From: Longimicrobiales bacterium
Lineage (GTDB): Bacteria > Gemmatimonadota > Gemmatimonadetes > Longimicrobiales > Gaopeijiaceae
DNA: 64,000 bases
NCBI GenBank assembly: GCA_958296005.1
Contig: CATQHQ010000002.1
Span: forward strand, 1,795,501 to 1,859,500
Reading direction: 5' to 3'
The position numbers and the translations under genes are program-made. Each line of letters starts with the position of its first letter. Positions within the stretch are counted from its first letter, which is position 1. This document shows positions 39,124 to 49,328 of this stretch, in pieces. Below the pieces are notes generated by a model. The model saw only the letters and a program-made list of their open reading frames with translations, had not been told where the DNA came from and ran no database searches.

Positions 39124-41925
39124 ATGCGTCGAGATGTTCTTAGGGCTGCGCTGGGACGCGCGGCGGCCGCACTTGCCTTCGGGCTGGCGGCGACGACGGC
39201 GTGCAACGACGAGTTGACCAAGCCTCCAGTCGAAGCGGTCCCGGCGGCGGCCGAGAGCTTCGCGACGACCGCTGGCGACCGCGCCGTGCTGGTGGCTCTG
39301 TACGAAGCGACGAACGGTCCGAACTGGGACTACAACTGGAACTGGCTGACCGACGCGCCGCTGGGGGAGTGGCACGGCGTCTCTACGGACGCAAGCGGCC
39401 GCGTCCAAGCACTGGAACTGATCAAGAACGGTCTGACAGGCGAGATCCCATCCGATTTGGGCAAATTGGCCAACCTGCGGAATCTGCACCTGGGCGACAA
39501 CCGCCTGACGGGCGAGGTCCCGCCTGAACTGGGCAACTTGGCCAACCTGCAGTCACTGTGGCTGTTCGCCAACGGCCTGACAGGCGAGATTCCGCCCGAA
39601 CTGGGCAAATTGGCCAGCCTGAAGTCTCTGTCCCTGTGGAGCAACGGCCTGACGGGCGTGATCCCGCCCGAACTGGGCGGCTTGGTCAGCCTGACATGGC
39701 TGTACCTGTACGACAACGGCCTGACGGGCCAGATACCGTCCGAGCTGGGCAAATTGGCCAACCTGGAGGTGCTGTCCCTGTCCATCAACGGCCTGACCGA
39801 GATCCCGCCCGAGCTAGGTGCCTTGGCCAACCTGGAGTGGCTGTTCCTGTATGACAACGACCTGACGGGCGTGATCCCGTCCGAACTGGGCGGCTTGGCC
39901 AGCCTGACATGGCTGACCCTGGGAGACAACGGCCTGACGGGCGAGATCCCGCCCGAACTGGGCAAATTGGCCAACCTGGAGTCTCTGTCCCTGTGGAGCA
40001 ACGGCCTGACGGGCGTGATCCCGCCCGAACTGGGCAAATTGGCCAACCTGGAGGAGCTGTCCTTGAGAGACAACGACCTGACGGGCGTGATCCCGCCCGA
40101 ACTGGGCAAACTGGCCAACCTGGAGCGGCTGTGGCTGTACAACAACGGTCTGACGGGCGTGATCCCGCCCGAACTGGGCAAATTGGCCAACCTGTGGGAC
40201 CTGAACCTGAGCCGCAACGGCCTGACGGGCGAGATCCCGCCCGAACTGGGCAAATTGGCCAGCCTGGAGGAGCTAGACCTGGCCAACAATCCAGACCTGT
40301 TTGGGGCATTGCCGTTGGCGAACCTCGTCAAGCTGAAGGAACTCAACGTGGGCGGCACGGAAATCTGCGTTCTGGACGATTTCGCCACCCGGCTGCGGCT
40401 GAGGTCGATATGGAGGCGGTACGTTCCCGTATGCAAGGCGGAGGCGGGAACGGCCACGGCGACGGCCTACATCGTGCAGGCGGTGCAGTCGGCAGATTTT
40501 CCCGTGCCGCTGGTCGCGGGCAGGCCGGGGCTGCTGCGCGTGTTCGTGGCGGCGCCCGATGCCGGCGGCACGCCCATCCCGTCGGGGTGGGCGACGTTCT
40601 ACCAGCGCGACGGGTCCAAGCACAGCGTTCGGGTCTTGCCGGGGGACGGAGCGATACCGGCCGAGGCCAAGACCGCGGAAAGCAGTCTCTCGTTGTCGGC
40701 GAACGCCGAGGTTCCGGGAGACGTCCTGCGGCCGGGGGCAGAAATGGTCGTGGTGCTCGACCCGGAAGGCGCGCTCGACCCGGCGCTGGGGGTTCCGCGG
40801 CGCATTCCCGCGGCGGGGCGGACGGCGCTGGACGTGTACGAGATGCCGGCGTTCGACGTGACGGTGGTGCCATTTTTGTTGGCGTCCGAGCCTGACTCGT
40901 CGATTCTGGACGTGACGAATGGACTGACGGCGGAAGACGAGCTCTTCGAGTTGACCCGCAGGCTGCTGCCCGTGGGGCCCATGAGCGTGACGGTTCACGA
41001 ACCCGTTTGGACCTCCACTAGGAATATATTTGCTCTGTACTCCCAGACCCATGCGATTTGGGTCATGGAGGGCAGAGCAGGCTACTACATGGGCACACTC
41101 CCCAACCCGACCGGACCATATGCAGGAATAGCCTACTATCCCGACAAGGCCATGTTCTCTGTCCCAGACGGGGGAACCATCGCGCACGAGTTCGGCCACA
41201 ACATGCATCTTGACCATGCTCCCTGCGGCGGGCCCCTTAATGTCGATGCCGGGTATCCGCACGCCGAGGGCGTTGCTGGCACGTGGGGCTGGGATCGTCG
41301 ATCCGGGCGCTTGGTGCCCCCGGCGATTCCCGACCTAATGAGCTACTGCGGCGTAGAAGGTGTCAGCGACTACCACTTCGCAAACGCGTTGCGGTGGCGC
41401 CTGCACGACGAAGCGGGAGTCGGGGCCTATTACGCGGGGCCGCCCACGCAGGCGCTGTTGCTTTGGGGCGGCGTCGGCACCGACGGTGCGCCGTTCCTGA
41501 ACCCGGCGTTCGTGTTCGACGGCAGGCCGTCGCTCCTGGACGGGGCCGGCGCATGGCGGATTGTGGGCGAGACGGGAGACGGTCGCGTGCTCTTCTCCGA
41601 GCGCTTCCAGATGGCGGAGACGGCCGACGGCGACGGCCGCTCGTCGTTCGCGCTTGCGCTTGCAGCGGACTCGGATTGGGCGGACGCTCTGTCGCGAATC
41701 GTGTTGACGGGCCCCGGCGGCTCGGTGGCCATGAACGCGGGTGCCGGCCCGGCGGCGGCGCTGTTGCGGGACCCGGCCACGGGAAGAGTGCGCGGCATTC
41801 TGGGCAACTGGCGCGAGTCGGCGGCGGCAGGGGCACAGCCTGACGCCGGGCGGGTGCCGCCGGAACGGGGCCTGGAAGTCCAGCTGAGTTCCGGCATCCC
41901 CCGGTCCGACGCTTGGCGTCGCTGA
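39124..41925 (+). CDS. LRR-metzincin lipoprotein A (12 LRRs, zinc metalloprotease domain)
   Basis: A 933-residue exported protein. ATG 39124 has AAGGAG at 39111-39116. Signal peptide residues 1-26 with a possible lipid Cys27 (LAATTAC). A short N-cap domain ([34 protein letters not shown]) leads into 12 plant-type 24-residue LRRs (102-388; consensus [20 protein letters not shown]). A beta-rich linker follows ([39 protein letters not shown]). Then comes a metzincin-like catalytic site: H688-E-F-G-H692-N-M-H-L-D-H698, with Met739 in DLMSYC as the Met-turn. It ends with the island-wide [10 protein letters not shown] tail. It is probably a surface-bound protease with an LRR recognition arm; the substrate is unknown. 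Confidence 0.82.
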   Translation: MRRDVLRAALGRAAAALAFGLAATTACNDELTKPPVEAVPAAAESFATTAGDRAVLVALYEATNGPNWDYNWNWLTDAPLGEWHGVSTDASGRVQALELIKNGLTGEIPSDLGKLANLRNLHLGDNRLTGEVPPELGNLANLQSLWLFANGLTGEIPPELGKLASLKSLSLWSNGLTGVIPPELGGLVSLTWLYLYDNGLTGQIPSELGKLANLEVLSLSINGLTEIPPELGALANLEWLFLYDNDLTGVIPSELGGLASLTWLTLGDNGLTGEIPPELGKLANLESLSLWSNGLTGVIPPELGKLANLEELSLRDNDLTGVIPPELGKLANLERLWLYNNGLTGVIPPELGKLANLWDLNLSRNGLTGEIPPELGKLASLEELDLANNPDLFGALPLANLVKLKELNVGGTEICVLDDFATRLRLRSIWRRYVPVCKAEAGTATATAYIVQAVQSADFPVPLVAGRPGLLRVFVAAPDAGGTPIPSGWATFYQRDGSKHSVRVLPGDGAIPAEAKTAESSLSLSANAEVPGDVLRPGAEMVVVLDPEGALDPALGVPRRIPAAGRTALDVYEMPAFDVTVVPFLLASEPDSSILDVTNGLTAEDELFELTRRLLPVGPMSVTVHEPVWTSTRNIFALYSQTHAIWVMEGRAGYYMGTLPNPTGPYAGIAYYPDKAMFSVPDGGTIAHEFGHNMHLDHAPCGGPLNVDAGYPHAEGVAGTWGWDRRSGRLVPPAIPDLMSYCGVEGVSDYHFANALRWRLHDEAGVGAYYAGPPTQALLLWGGVGTDGAPFLNPAFVFDGRPSLLDGAGAWRIVGETGDGRVLFSERFQMAETADGDGRSSFALALAADSDWADALSRIVLTGPGGSVAMNAGAGPAAALLRDPATGRVRGILGNWRESAAAGAQPDAGRVPPERGLEVQLSSGIPRSDAWRR
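39427..40287 (+). repeat. 72-bp tandem LRR repeats (12 units)
   Basis: Twelve in-frame units of 72 bp starting AACGGCCTGACGGGCGAGAT or close variants. The sixth unit lacks one codon (CTGACCGAGATC instead of CTGACGGGCGAGATC), so it has 69 bp. The near identity of units 3, 8, 9, 10 and 11 suggests expansion by unequal recombination. Confidence 0.95.
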
Positions 41926-41980
41926 TCTTGCGGCGGTCCTGACGGCTGGGCGATGGCCCGAAACTGAGATCGAGCCCACG

Positions 41981-42122
41981 CCGCTGTCCACCCTCAAACC
42001 GCATCCGGTCGTGTTTCCGCGCGAACGTCTAGCGGCCCGGGAGGTGCACCCCCGCGGCGGAACTGGACGGGTTGCCCGCAGGCACCCGGGTCGCCGTGGC
42101 GGGGATCGTGTTCGCCCCCCGC
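41981..42122 (+). pseudogene. Fragment resembling the C-terminal part of error-prone DNA polymerase DnaE2/ImuC
   Basis: Reads PLSTLKPHPVVFPRERLAAREV, then after one extra C in CCCCC continues AAELDGLPAGTRVAVAGIVF. This resembles the DnaE2 stretch with LKAHPVSFLR and the following OB-fold start (DGRRVSVAGLVLVRQRP). The stretch LSTLKPH with 60 upstream bases also recurs at 48818-48893. Short length makes the call tentative. Confidence 0.45.
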
Positions 42123-42169
42123 CGAACATCATCCGAGAGAGGAGGCGACCTAGCAGACGAACGGGACTA

Positions 42170-42270
42170 CTGTCTTCGACCGGCGGAAGGGCCGCAGCTG
42201 GGACGAGAAGGTGTTCCGCGAGAACCGGACGGCGGAGAGCGGCGCGGAGGTCGAAGTCTTGGGGATGTGA
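42170..42270 (+). pseudogene. ATPase/PD-(D/E)XK gene remnant (3' end)
   Basis: Encodes TVFDRRKGRSWDEKVFRENR then TAESGAEVEVLGM and stop, the same C-terminus as ATPase copy 1. Its TGA overlaps the following GTG (GTGA), showing that the ATPase-CARDB junction is conserved even in dead copies. Confidence 0.8.
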
Positions 42271-42409
42271 CAAGGTGGCCGTGCTGGCGGTCGTCGCCGC
42301 CGCATCGAGCCTAGCGGCCTGTGGGGATCGGGCACTGACCGCCGCCTCTCCGGAGCTGCCGGCCAGGAGATTTCGTGCTAGTTGCGAAGAGACCGCCGAG
42401 ATGAGCCCG
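42267..42409 (+). pseudogene. CARDB lipoprotein remnant 4
   Basis: Starts VTRWPCW and has the same lost G (TGCTGGCGGTC) as remnant 2. If the frame is corrected it reads VVAAASSLAACGD, then jumps to the common 3' tail with TTTCGTGCTAGTTGCGAAG. The whole domain part is deleted. Confidence 0.7.
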
Positions 42410-42534
42410 CCGGCTGACCGGTGCGCCGCTGGACGCGCGCGGCACGGAGTCGAGACGGACGCAAGCGGCCGCGTCCAAGGGCTGGACCTGCGGTGGAACG
42501 GCTTGGTGGGCGAGATCCTGGCCGAGCTGGGAGC
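42410..42534 (+). pseudogene. LRR gene remnant 3
   Basis: About 125 bp encoding [29 protein letters not shown] and LVGEILAELGAF, the N-cap plus one LRR. It is cut on both sides by other repeat modules; R1c follows immediately. Confidence 0.75.
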
Positions 42535-42659
42535 ATTCCGCCTTGCCGGAGTGCCGACCTCCGCATAGTGTTGGTCGTAATCGGCTGCCGGGCAGTCAAC
42601 GATCCTGACGGGCCCGCTGCCTTCGCGCTCTCGGAGGACGACATGAGTGACTTGAGACA
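42535..42659 (+). repeat. Repeat R1, copy c
   Basis: A full-length copy of the R1 block with the frame LVVIGCRAVNDPDGPAAFAL then SEDDMSDLRQ. The stop again overlaps the next GTG by 4 nt. It differs from copy a by a few substitutions and a shorter stretch near CCTCCGCATAG. Confidence 0.75.
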
Positions 42660-43447
42660 GTGAACTGGACAAAGTGGCCGTGCTGGGCGGTCGTCGTTGC
42701 CGCATCGGGTCTGGCTGCCTGTGGGGATTCGGGCACGGAACCGCCGCCCAGCTCGCCGGACTTGGTGGCGAGGACATCGCGCTCCTTCGTGTTAGTCAGA
42801 TCCGGAGTCAGCTTCGATTTCACGTTCACCATCCGCAACCAAGGCAACGCAGCGGCACCTGCGACCAGGGTGAGGGCATTCTTGTCGACGGACTCGGAGA
42901 TCACGACCTCGGACGAGGAGCTGGACGGGACGTCCGTGCGGGCGCTCGACCCGGGGGAGTCGGTGGAGGGAGAGGCCTCGATAACGTTGAGGGGGCCGTT
43001 GGGGGCGGTCGCATATCTGGGCGTTTGCGTGGACCCGGTGGAGGGCGAGTCGGATGTGGACAACAACTGCTCGGCGGCAATCAGGGTGACGGTGACGGGC
43101 TCGCCGGACTTGGTGGCGAGCGTGTCGCCGGACAGCGTGCTGGTTGCGCCCGGAGGCAGCGGCAACTCCGAGTACGCGGTGGCGGTCCACAACCAGGGCG
43201 ACGCAGCGGCGCCTGCGACCAGGGTGAGGACGTTCGAGGTCGGCGTACTCGGTGGTCACGACCTCGGACGAAATGGTGGGCGAGGCGTCCGACGTGCCGG
43301 CGCTCGGCCCGGGGGAGTCGGTGCGGGGGAACCGCCTCGATAACGATGAGCTCGTCGGCGTCCGCCGGGGACCGTCGTATGGCTGGGCGAGTGCGTAGAC
43401 CCGGTGGAGGGAGAGTCGCACTGGTTGCGAAGCGACCGCCGAGCTGA
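42660..43447 (+). pseudogene. CARDB lipoprotein remnant 5 (frameshifted)
   Basis: Intact lipoprotein signal (LAAC at residue 21) and first CARDB unit ([40 protein letters not shown]). The Ig-like domain is missing, replaced by SSPDLVARTSRSF. In the second unit a small indel near 43234 (TTCGAGGTCGGCGTACTC for TTCGTGTCGGCGGACTC) shifts the frame, and the final CVDP codon has become TAG. The open frame runs only to 43343. Confidence 0.8.
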
Positions 43448-43690
43448 GACCGACGGCGGGGACATCCGGTGGCGACCGCACCGTGCTGGTGGCTGTACGA
43501 AGCTACGGGCGGTTCGAACTGGACCGAGAACGACAACTGGCTGACCGGTGCGCCGCTGGACGGATGGCACGGAGTCGAGACGGACGCAAGCGGCCGCGTC
43601 CAAGGGCTGTCCCTGTGGCGCAACAACCGACGGGCGAGATCCCGCCCGAGCTGGGCAACTTGGCCAGCCTGCAGATGCTGTACCTGGGCA
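43448..43690 (+). pseudogene. LRR gene remnant 4
   Basis: Encodes [44 protein letters not shown], then, after a frame change, [23 protein letters not shown]. It is fused to ATPase sequence at about 43691, the same kind of junction as at 35262. Confidence 0.8.
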
Positions 43691-44625
43691 GGAACGCCAC
43701 TACTGCGTTCCGCCTCTCGACCGGGTCAACTTGGCCGATGTCCAGCGGCTGATCGACCACGAACGCTATTTCGTCCTCCATGCGCCGCGCCAGACTGGCA
43801 AGACCTCTGCGCTGCTCGCACTGCAAGGCCTGCTGAACGCCGGAGGCAACTACCGTTGCGTCTACGTCAACGTCGAGCCGGGCAGCCGGCAAGAGAAGAC
43901 GTAGGGCGGGTCGTGGGCACCGTACTGGGAGACTCGCATCCCGGGCATACGACGCGCTCGGCGACGAATCGTTGGAAGACATATGGTCGGGCGTCCTGGC
44001 GAAGCGCGGTCCCGACAGCGCCTTGCGCGAGGCGTTGACGCGCTGGGCCCGTGCCGTCCCCAAGCCGCTGGTGCGGACAGGTCCCGTCCGGTAGCCGAAG
44101 CCGACGTGCTGGAAGCCCGGGAGGGCTCGTCCTCCGGTGGGACACGCATCTGGACCAGTTGACGGACAAGCTCCAGGAAGAGCGAGTACGGCGCGTCGTC
44201 GAGCCCCTGCTGACCGGCGCACGCGAGCGGCGGTTCGCTTTGCGCGATGTCGAGTACGTCCGGGACTTGGGCCTGATCGCCCAGGACCGGTCGGTTCGCA
44301 TGGCGAACCCCATCTACGCCGAAGTCCTTCCGGGAACATTCGGAACACTGGGCGGTACGCTTCCAGTACCAGGAGGCAGGACCGCAGCTGCTCTTGCAGG
44401 CATTCCTGAAATTCGTGGTGGAGGGCAAGGTGTTGCACAAGAGCTTGGAGCGCACCGTGGCCGAGGGCGTGGAAACAGACGGCAGGCTACATGGACCGTT
44501 GCGACGCGGCGGCGGGTCACCTGGTCGTCTTCGACCGGCGGAAGGGCCGCAGCTGGGACGAGAACGTGTTCCGCGAGAGCCGGACGGCGGAGAGCGGCGC
44601 GGAGGTCGAAGTTTGGGGTATGTGA
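43691..44625 (+). pseudogene. AAA-like ATPase / PD-(D/E)XK gene, copy 2 (heavily deleted)
   Basis: Keeps [20 protein letters not shown] and Walker A ([14 protein letters not shown]). A 1-base deletion near 43875 leads to TAG. About 370 bp holding Walker B (LIDEID) are deleted at about 44068, then LTDKLQEERVRRVVEPLLTG and RDVEYVRDLGLIAQDRS follow. About 120 bp more are missing near 44322 and the C-terminal nuclease motif is lost. The final GMSTOP overlaps the next GTG (ATGTGA). Confidence 0.85.
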
Positions 44626-45857
44626 CGAGGTGGACGTGCTGGGCGGTCGTCGTCGCCGCATCGACTCTGGCGGCCTGTGGGGATTCGGGCACTGAACCGC
44701 CGCCCGCGGAACCGCCGGCCAACCGCGCGCCCGAGGTGCGGGGGTCGATACCCGACCAAGCGCCGACGCCGGGCGGACCAGTGGCGACAGTGGACGTGGC
44801 GAACAACTTCGCGGACCCGGACGGCGATGCGCTGTCGTACGCGGTCTCGTCGAGCAACAGCGGCGTGGCCGCGGCAAGCATCTCCGGCACCGTGGTGACA
44901 GTGCAACCGGTCGCGCCGGGAGCCGCCATGGTCACTGTGACGGCTCGGGACGCGGGCGGGCTGACGGCGAGCCTGAGCTTCGCCGTGACGGTAGCGGGCC
45001 GACCGGACTTGGTGGCGAGCGTGTCGCCGGACAGCGTGGCGGTCGCGCCCGGAGGCAGCTTCGATTATGCGGTGGCGGTCCGCAACCAAGGCGACGGTGC
45101 GGCGTCTGCAACGAGAGTGGGGACGTTCGTATCGGCGGACTCGGTGGTCACGACCTCGGACGAGATGGTGGGCGAGGCGTCCGACGTGCCGGCGCTCGGC
45201 CCGGGCGAGTCCGCGAGCAGGGCCGCCTCAATGACGGTGGACTCGTCGACGTCGCCGGGGACCGTCATGTGGGTGGGCGAGTGCGTGGACCCGGTGGAAG
45301 GCGAGTCGGACGTGGACAACAACTGCTCGGCGGCGCTCAAGGTGGTGGTGACGGGCTCGCCGGACCTAGTGGCGAGCGTCTCGCCGGACAGCGTGGCGGT
45401 CGCGCCCGGCGGCAGCTTCGATTATGCGGTGGCGGTCCGCAACCAAGGCGACGCTGCGGCACCTGCCACGAGGGTGAGGACGTTCGTGTCGGTGGACTCG
45501 GTGGTCACGACCTCGGACGAGATGGTGGGCCGGGCGTCCCGTGTACCGGCGCTCGGCTCAGGGGACTCGGTGCGAGGAACCGCCTCGATGACGGTGAGCT
45601 CGTCGGCGTCGCCGGGGACCGTCGTATGGCTGGGCGAGTGCGTGGACCCGGTGGAGGGAGAGTCGGACACGGGCAACAACTGCTCGGCGGCGCTCAAGCT
45701 CGCGATTTCCGCGACCGGGGGTCTTCGGGCGGCCGGGGTGCCGGTCGCACAACAGCCTCGCGGACCGGTCGTCTGGCCTGCCGGACAGATCGAGTTCGGG
45801 CCAGTGGCTCGAAGCTCGCGGCCCAGCCCGGCGGACGCGAAGGGATCGCCGAGATGA
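44622..45857 (+). CDS. CARDB-domain lipoprotein 6
   Basis: A 411-residue lipoprotein beginning at GTG 44622 inside the ATPase remnant's stop (GTGA overlap); an upstream open frame is only ATPase debris. Lipobox LAAC puts the lipid on C19. The Ig/cadherin-like domain has [20 protein letters not shown]; two CARDB units follow ([13 protein letters not shown] in both), closing with [19 protein letters not shown] and [19 protein letters not shown]. The C-terminus is shorter than in copies 1 and 3. It is 38 bp upstream of LRR-metzincin B and is probably expressed with it. Confidence 0.8.
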   Translation: MTRWTCWAVVVAASTLAACGDSGTEPPPAEPPANRAPEVRGSIPDQAPTPGGPVATVDVANNFADPDGDALSYAVSSSNSGVAAASISGTVVTVQPVAPGAAMVTVTARDAGGLTASLSFAVTVAGRPDLVASVSPDSVAVAPGGSFDYAVAVRNQGDGAASATRVGTFVSADSVVTTSDEMVGEASDVPALGPGESASRAASMTVDSSTSPGTVMWVGECVDPVEGESDVDNNCSAALKVVVTGSPDLVASVSPDSVAVAPGGSFDYAVAVRNQGDAAAPATRVRTFVSVDSVVTTSDEMVGRASRVPALGSGDSVRGTASMTVSSSASPGTVVWLGECVDPVEGESDTGNNCSAALKLAISATGGLRAAGVPVAQQPRGPVVWPAGQIEFGPVARSSRPSPADAKGSPR

Positions 45858-45895
45858 GACCGACGGCGGGGACACCAACACCCAGGAGTTCTGCT

Positions 45896-48817
45896 ATGCG
45901 TCGAGAGGCTATTAGGGTTGCGCTAGGACGCGCGGCGGCCGCGCTTGCCTTCGGGCTGGCGGCGACGGTTGCGTGTAGCGACGAGTTGACCGAGCCTCCC
46001 GTCGAAGCGGTCCCGGCGGCAGCCGACGGCTTCGCGACGACCGGTGGCGACCGCGCCGTGCTGGTGACTCTTTACGAAGCAACGGGCGGTTCGAACTGGA
46101 CCAAGAACGACAACTGGCTGACCGACGCGCCGCTGGGCGAGTGGCACGGAGTCTCGACGGACGAAAGCGGCCGCGTCCAACGGCTGGAACTGCGGGCCAA
46201 CGGCCTGACGGGCGAGATCCCGCCCGAGCTAGGCGCCTTGGCCAACCTGGAGTGGCTGTGGCTGTACAGCAACGGCCTGACGGGCGTGATTCCGCCTGCG
46301 TTCAGCGATCTGCCAAACATGAGTCGCTTTAATTGGGATGAGAACGCTGGCTTGTGTGCACCGGGCACACGGCGGTTCATCAGCTTTGCGGAGAGCCTCG
46401 ACAACCAAGACGGGCCGTTCTGCCACGAGGCCGACGCCGCCGTGCTCCGGTCGGTTTACCATTCGACTCGAGGTTCCGCCTGGACATCGTCCGACGGCTG
46501 GCTTAAGCCGGGGCCCTTGGCCGACTGGTATGGCGTAGAGACGGATTCCGTCTCCGGTCGCGTCTCCGCACTGGACTTGAGCGGAAACGGCCTGTCCGGC
46601 GAACTGCTGGCAGACTTGGCGTCGCTTGACTTGCTCCGAGAGTTGCGGCTCGACGGAAACGGCCAACTCGGCGGTCGTCTTCGGTCGGGAATGAACGTCT
46701 TGCCGTTGCGGACTCTCTCGTACGACAGCACGAATCTGTGCACTCCGGCCAGTCCCGCGTTCCGCACGTGGTTGCGTTCGATCCCGTCGCATTCCGGCAC
46801 GAGCATCGAGTGTCCGCCGCTGACGGACCGCGACGTGCTGAAGCTCTTGTTCGAGTCAACAGGAGGCCGATCTTGGGCCAACCACGACAACTGGCTGACC
46901 GACGCGCCGCTGGACGCGTGGCACGGAGTCTCGACGGACGAAAGCGGCCGCGTCCAGCGGCTGGAATTGTGGCACAACGGCTTGACGGGCGAGATCCCGC
47001 CCGAGCTGGGCGCCTTGGCCAACCTGGAGTCGTTGTCCCTGTTACGCAACGGCCTGACGGGCGAAATCCCGCCTGAGCTGGGCACCTTGGCCAGCCTGGA
47101 GAGGTTGTACTTGGCCAACAACCGCCTGACGGGCGAGATCCCGCCCGAGCTGGGCGCCTTGGTCAACCTGGAAGGGCTGTTTCTATTCGGCAACCTAGAC
47201 CTGTTTGGGACATTGCCGGTGGCGAATCTCGTCAAGTTGCGTGAACTCGTCGTGGGCGGCACGGAACTCTGCGTTCCAGACGATTTCGCCATCCAGCTGC
47301 GGCTGAGGTCGATGTGGAGGCAGTACGTTCCCGTATGCAAGGCGCAGACGGGAAAGGCCACGGCGACGGCGTACATCGTGCAGGCGGTGCAGTCGGCGGA
47401 TGTTCCCGTGCCGCTGGTCGCGGGCAGGCCGGGGCTGTTGCGCGTGTTCGTGACGGTGCCCGATGCGGGCGGCGCGCCCATCCCGTCGGGCTGGGCGACG
47501 TTCTACCAGCGCGACGGGTCCAAACACAACGTTCGGATCTCGCCGGGGGGCGGGGCGATACCGGCCGAAGTCGGTACCGCGGAAGGCAGTCTCTCCCTGT
47601 CGGCGAACGCCGAGGTTCCGGGAGACGTCCTGCGGCCCGGTGCGGAGATGGTCGTGGTGCTCGACCCGGAAGGCGCGCTCGACCCGGTGCTGGGGATTGC
47701 GCGGCGCATTCCCACGGAGGGGCGGACGGCGCTAGACGTGTACGAGATGCCGGCGTTCGACGTGATGGTGGTGCCGTTCTTGTTTGAGCCCGAGTCTGAT
47801 TCGTCGATTCTGGACGTGACAAATGGACTGACGGCAGAAAGTCCGCTCTTCGAGGCGACCCGCAGGCTGCTGCCCGTGGGGCCCATGAGCGTGACGGTTC
47901 ACGAACCCGTTTGGACCTCTACTAGGGATGCAGGTGATCTGGTCAGCCAGACCCATGCGATTCGGATCATGGAGGGCGGAGCAGGCTACTACATGGGTAC
48001 AATCGGCTACTCGACCGGACTAGCAGGACTAGCCTCCCTTCCCGGCAAGTTCATGTTTTCTATTCCAGACGATGGAGTCATCGCGCACGAGTTCGGCCAC
48101 AACATGCATCTTTGGCATGCTCCCTGCGAAGTGCCTGGCGATCCGGGGTATCCGCACGCCGAGGGGGTTGCTGGCGCGTGGGGTTGGAATCGTCGGTCCG
48201 GGCGCTTGGTGCCCCCGACGGTTACCGACGTAATGGGCTACTGCAGTTCAGAAGGGATCAGCGACTACCACTTCGCAAACGCATTGCGGTGGCGCCTGCA
48301 CGACGAGGCGGGAGTCGGGGCCTACTACGCGGGGCCGCCCACGCAGGCGCTGTTGCTTTGGGGCGGCGTCGGCGCCGACGGCGGGCCGTTCCTGAACCCG
48401 GCGTTCGTGGTCGACGGCAGGCCGTCGCTCCTGGACGGGGCCGGCGCATGGCGGATCGTGGGCGAGGCCGGCGACGGCCGCGTGCTCTTCTCCCAGCGCT
48501 TCGAGATGGCGGAGACGGCCGACGGCGACGGCCGCTCGTCGTTCGCGCTTGCGCTTGCAGCGGACTCGGACTGGGCGAACGCCCTGTCGCGAATCGTGTT
48601 GACGGGCCCCGACGGCTCCGTGGCCATGAGCGCGGGCGCTGGCCCAGCGGCGGCGCTATTGCGAGACCCAGCCACGGGAAGAGTGCGCGGCATTCTGCAT
48701 GACTGGCCCGGATCAACGGCCGGGGCGCAACCGGACGCCGGGCGGGCGCTGCCGGAACGGGGACTGGATCTCCAGGTGAGTGCCGGCATCCCCCGGTCCG
48801 ACGCTTGGCGTCGCTGA
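45896..48817 (+). CDS. LRR-metzincin lipoprotein B
   Basis: A 973-residue paralogue. ATG 45896 with CAGGAG 7 nt upstream; signal and possible lipid Cys27 (LAATVAC). Two LRR blocks are separated by an island-specific module ([73 protein letters not shown]): the first block has 2 units, the second 3. The beta-rich linker and the protease domain match copy A: H731-E-F-G-H735-N-M-H-L-W-H741 and Met780 in DVMGYC. It ends [10 protein letters not shown]. The two-block layout means LRR number and placement differ strongly between paralogues while the catalytic part stays fixed. Confidence 0.82.
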   Translation: MRREAIRVALGRAAAALAFGLAATVACSDELTEPPVEAVPAAADGFATTGGDRAVLVTLYEATGGSNWTKNDNWLTDAPLGEWHGVSTDESGRVQRLELRANGLTGEIPPELGALANLEWLWLYSNGLTGVIPPAFSDLPNMSRFNWDENAGLCAPGTRRFISFAESLDNQDGPFCHEADAAVLRSVYHSTRGSAWTSSDGWLKPGPLADWYGVETDSVSGRVSALDLSGNGLSGELLADLASLDLLRELRLDGNGQLGGRLRSGMNVLPLRTLSYDSTNLCTPASPAFRTWLRSIPSHSGTSIECPPLTDRDVLKLLFESTGGRSWANHDNWLTDAPLDAWHGVSTDESGRVQRLELWHNGLTGEIPPELGALANLESLSLLRNGLTGEIPPELGTLASLERLYLANNRLTGEIPPELGALVNLEGLFLFGNLDLFGTLPVANLVKLRELVVGGTELCVPDDFAIQLRLRSMWRQYVPVCKAQTGKATATAYIVQAVQSADVPVPLVAGRPGLLRVFVTVPDAGGAPIPSGWATFYQRDGSKHNVRISPGGGAIPAEVGTAEGSLSLSANAEVPGDVLRPGAEMVVVLDPEGALDPVLGIARRIPTEGRTALDVYEMPAFDVMVVPFLFEPESDSSILDVTNGLTAESPLFEATRRLLPVGPMSVTVHEPVWTSTRDAGDLVSQTHAIRIMEGGAGYYMGTIGYSTGLAGLASLPGKFMFSIPDDGVIAHEFGHNMHLWHAPCEVPGDPGYPHAEGVAGAWGWNRRSGRLVPPTVTDVMGYCSSEGISDYHFANALRWRLHDEAGVGAYYAGPPTQALLLWGGVGADGGPFLNPAFVVDGRPSLLDGAGAWRIVGEAGDGRVLFSQRFEMAETADGDGRSSFALALAADSDWANALSRIVLTGPDGSVAMSAGAGPAAALLRDPATGRVRGILHDWPGSTAGAQPDAGRALPERGLDLQVSAGIPRSDAWRR

Positions 48818-48893
48818 TCTTGCGGCGGTCCTGACGGCTGGGCGATGGCCCGAAATTGAGATTGAGCCCACGCTGTCCACCCTCAAACCGCAT
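48818..48893 (+). repeat. Conserved 3' flank of LRR genes (shared with 41926-42001)
   Basis: A 76-bp block almost identical to the sequence after LRR gene A (TTGCGGCGGTCCTGACGGCT and onward to CCCTCAAACCGCAT). It ends in the DnaE2-like LSTLKPH and is joined to ATPase copy 3. After LRR gene C the sequence departs just past the stop. Confidence 0.8.
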
Positions 48894-49250
48894 CTGGACC
48901 TGTTGACGGACAAGCTCCAGGAAGAGCGAGTGCGGCGCGTCGTCGAGCCCCTGCTGACCGGCGCACGCGAGCGGCGGTTCGCCCTGCGCGATGTCGAGTA
49001 CGTCCGGGACTTGGGCCTGATCGCCCAGGACCGGCCGGTTCGCATAGCGAACCTCATCTACGCCGAAGTGGTCCTCCGGGAGCTCTCCTTGTTGCCGCAA
49101 GAGGAGATGGCGGACGAGACCAAGTGGTACGTGGACGACTCGGGCGCCTTGCGGATCGACGAGTTGTTGGCCGCGTTCCAGCAGTTCTTCCGGGAACACT
49201 CGGAGCACTGGGTGGTACGCTTCCAATACCAGGAGGCAGGACCGAAGCTC
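48894..49250 (+). pseudogene. AAA-like ATPase / PD-(D/E)XK gene, copy 3 (internal fragment)
   Basis: Encodes only the middle of the ATPase family: LTDKLQEERVRRVVEPLLTG, RDVEYVRDLGLIAQDRPVRI, AEVVLRELSLLPQEEMADET, KWYVDDSGALRIDELLAAFQ and EHSEHWVVRFQYQEAGPKL. It preserves the region deleted from copies 1 and 2, so the three copies together rebuild most of the ancestral protein. The frame is open and runs without a stop into LRR gene C. A CARDB 3' tail (49251-49290) lies between. Confidence 0.8.
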
Positions 49251-49328
49251 GCGGCCCAGCCCGGCGGACGCGAAAGGATCGCCGAGATGAGACCGACAGC
49301 GAGGATACCAACACCAAGGAGCTCTGCT

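Noticed and set aside
39427..40287. Regularly spaced direct repeats resembling a CRISPR array
   Set aside because: The 72-bp period is in frame, has no unique spacers and translates into LRR units inside a large gene; no cas genes are near.
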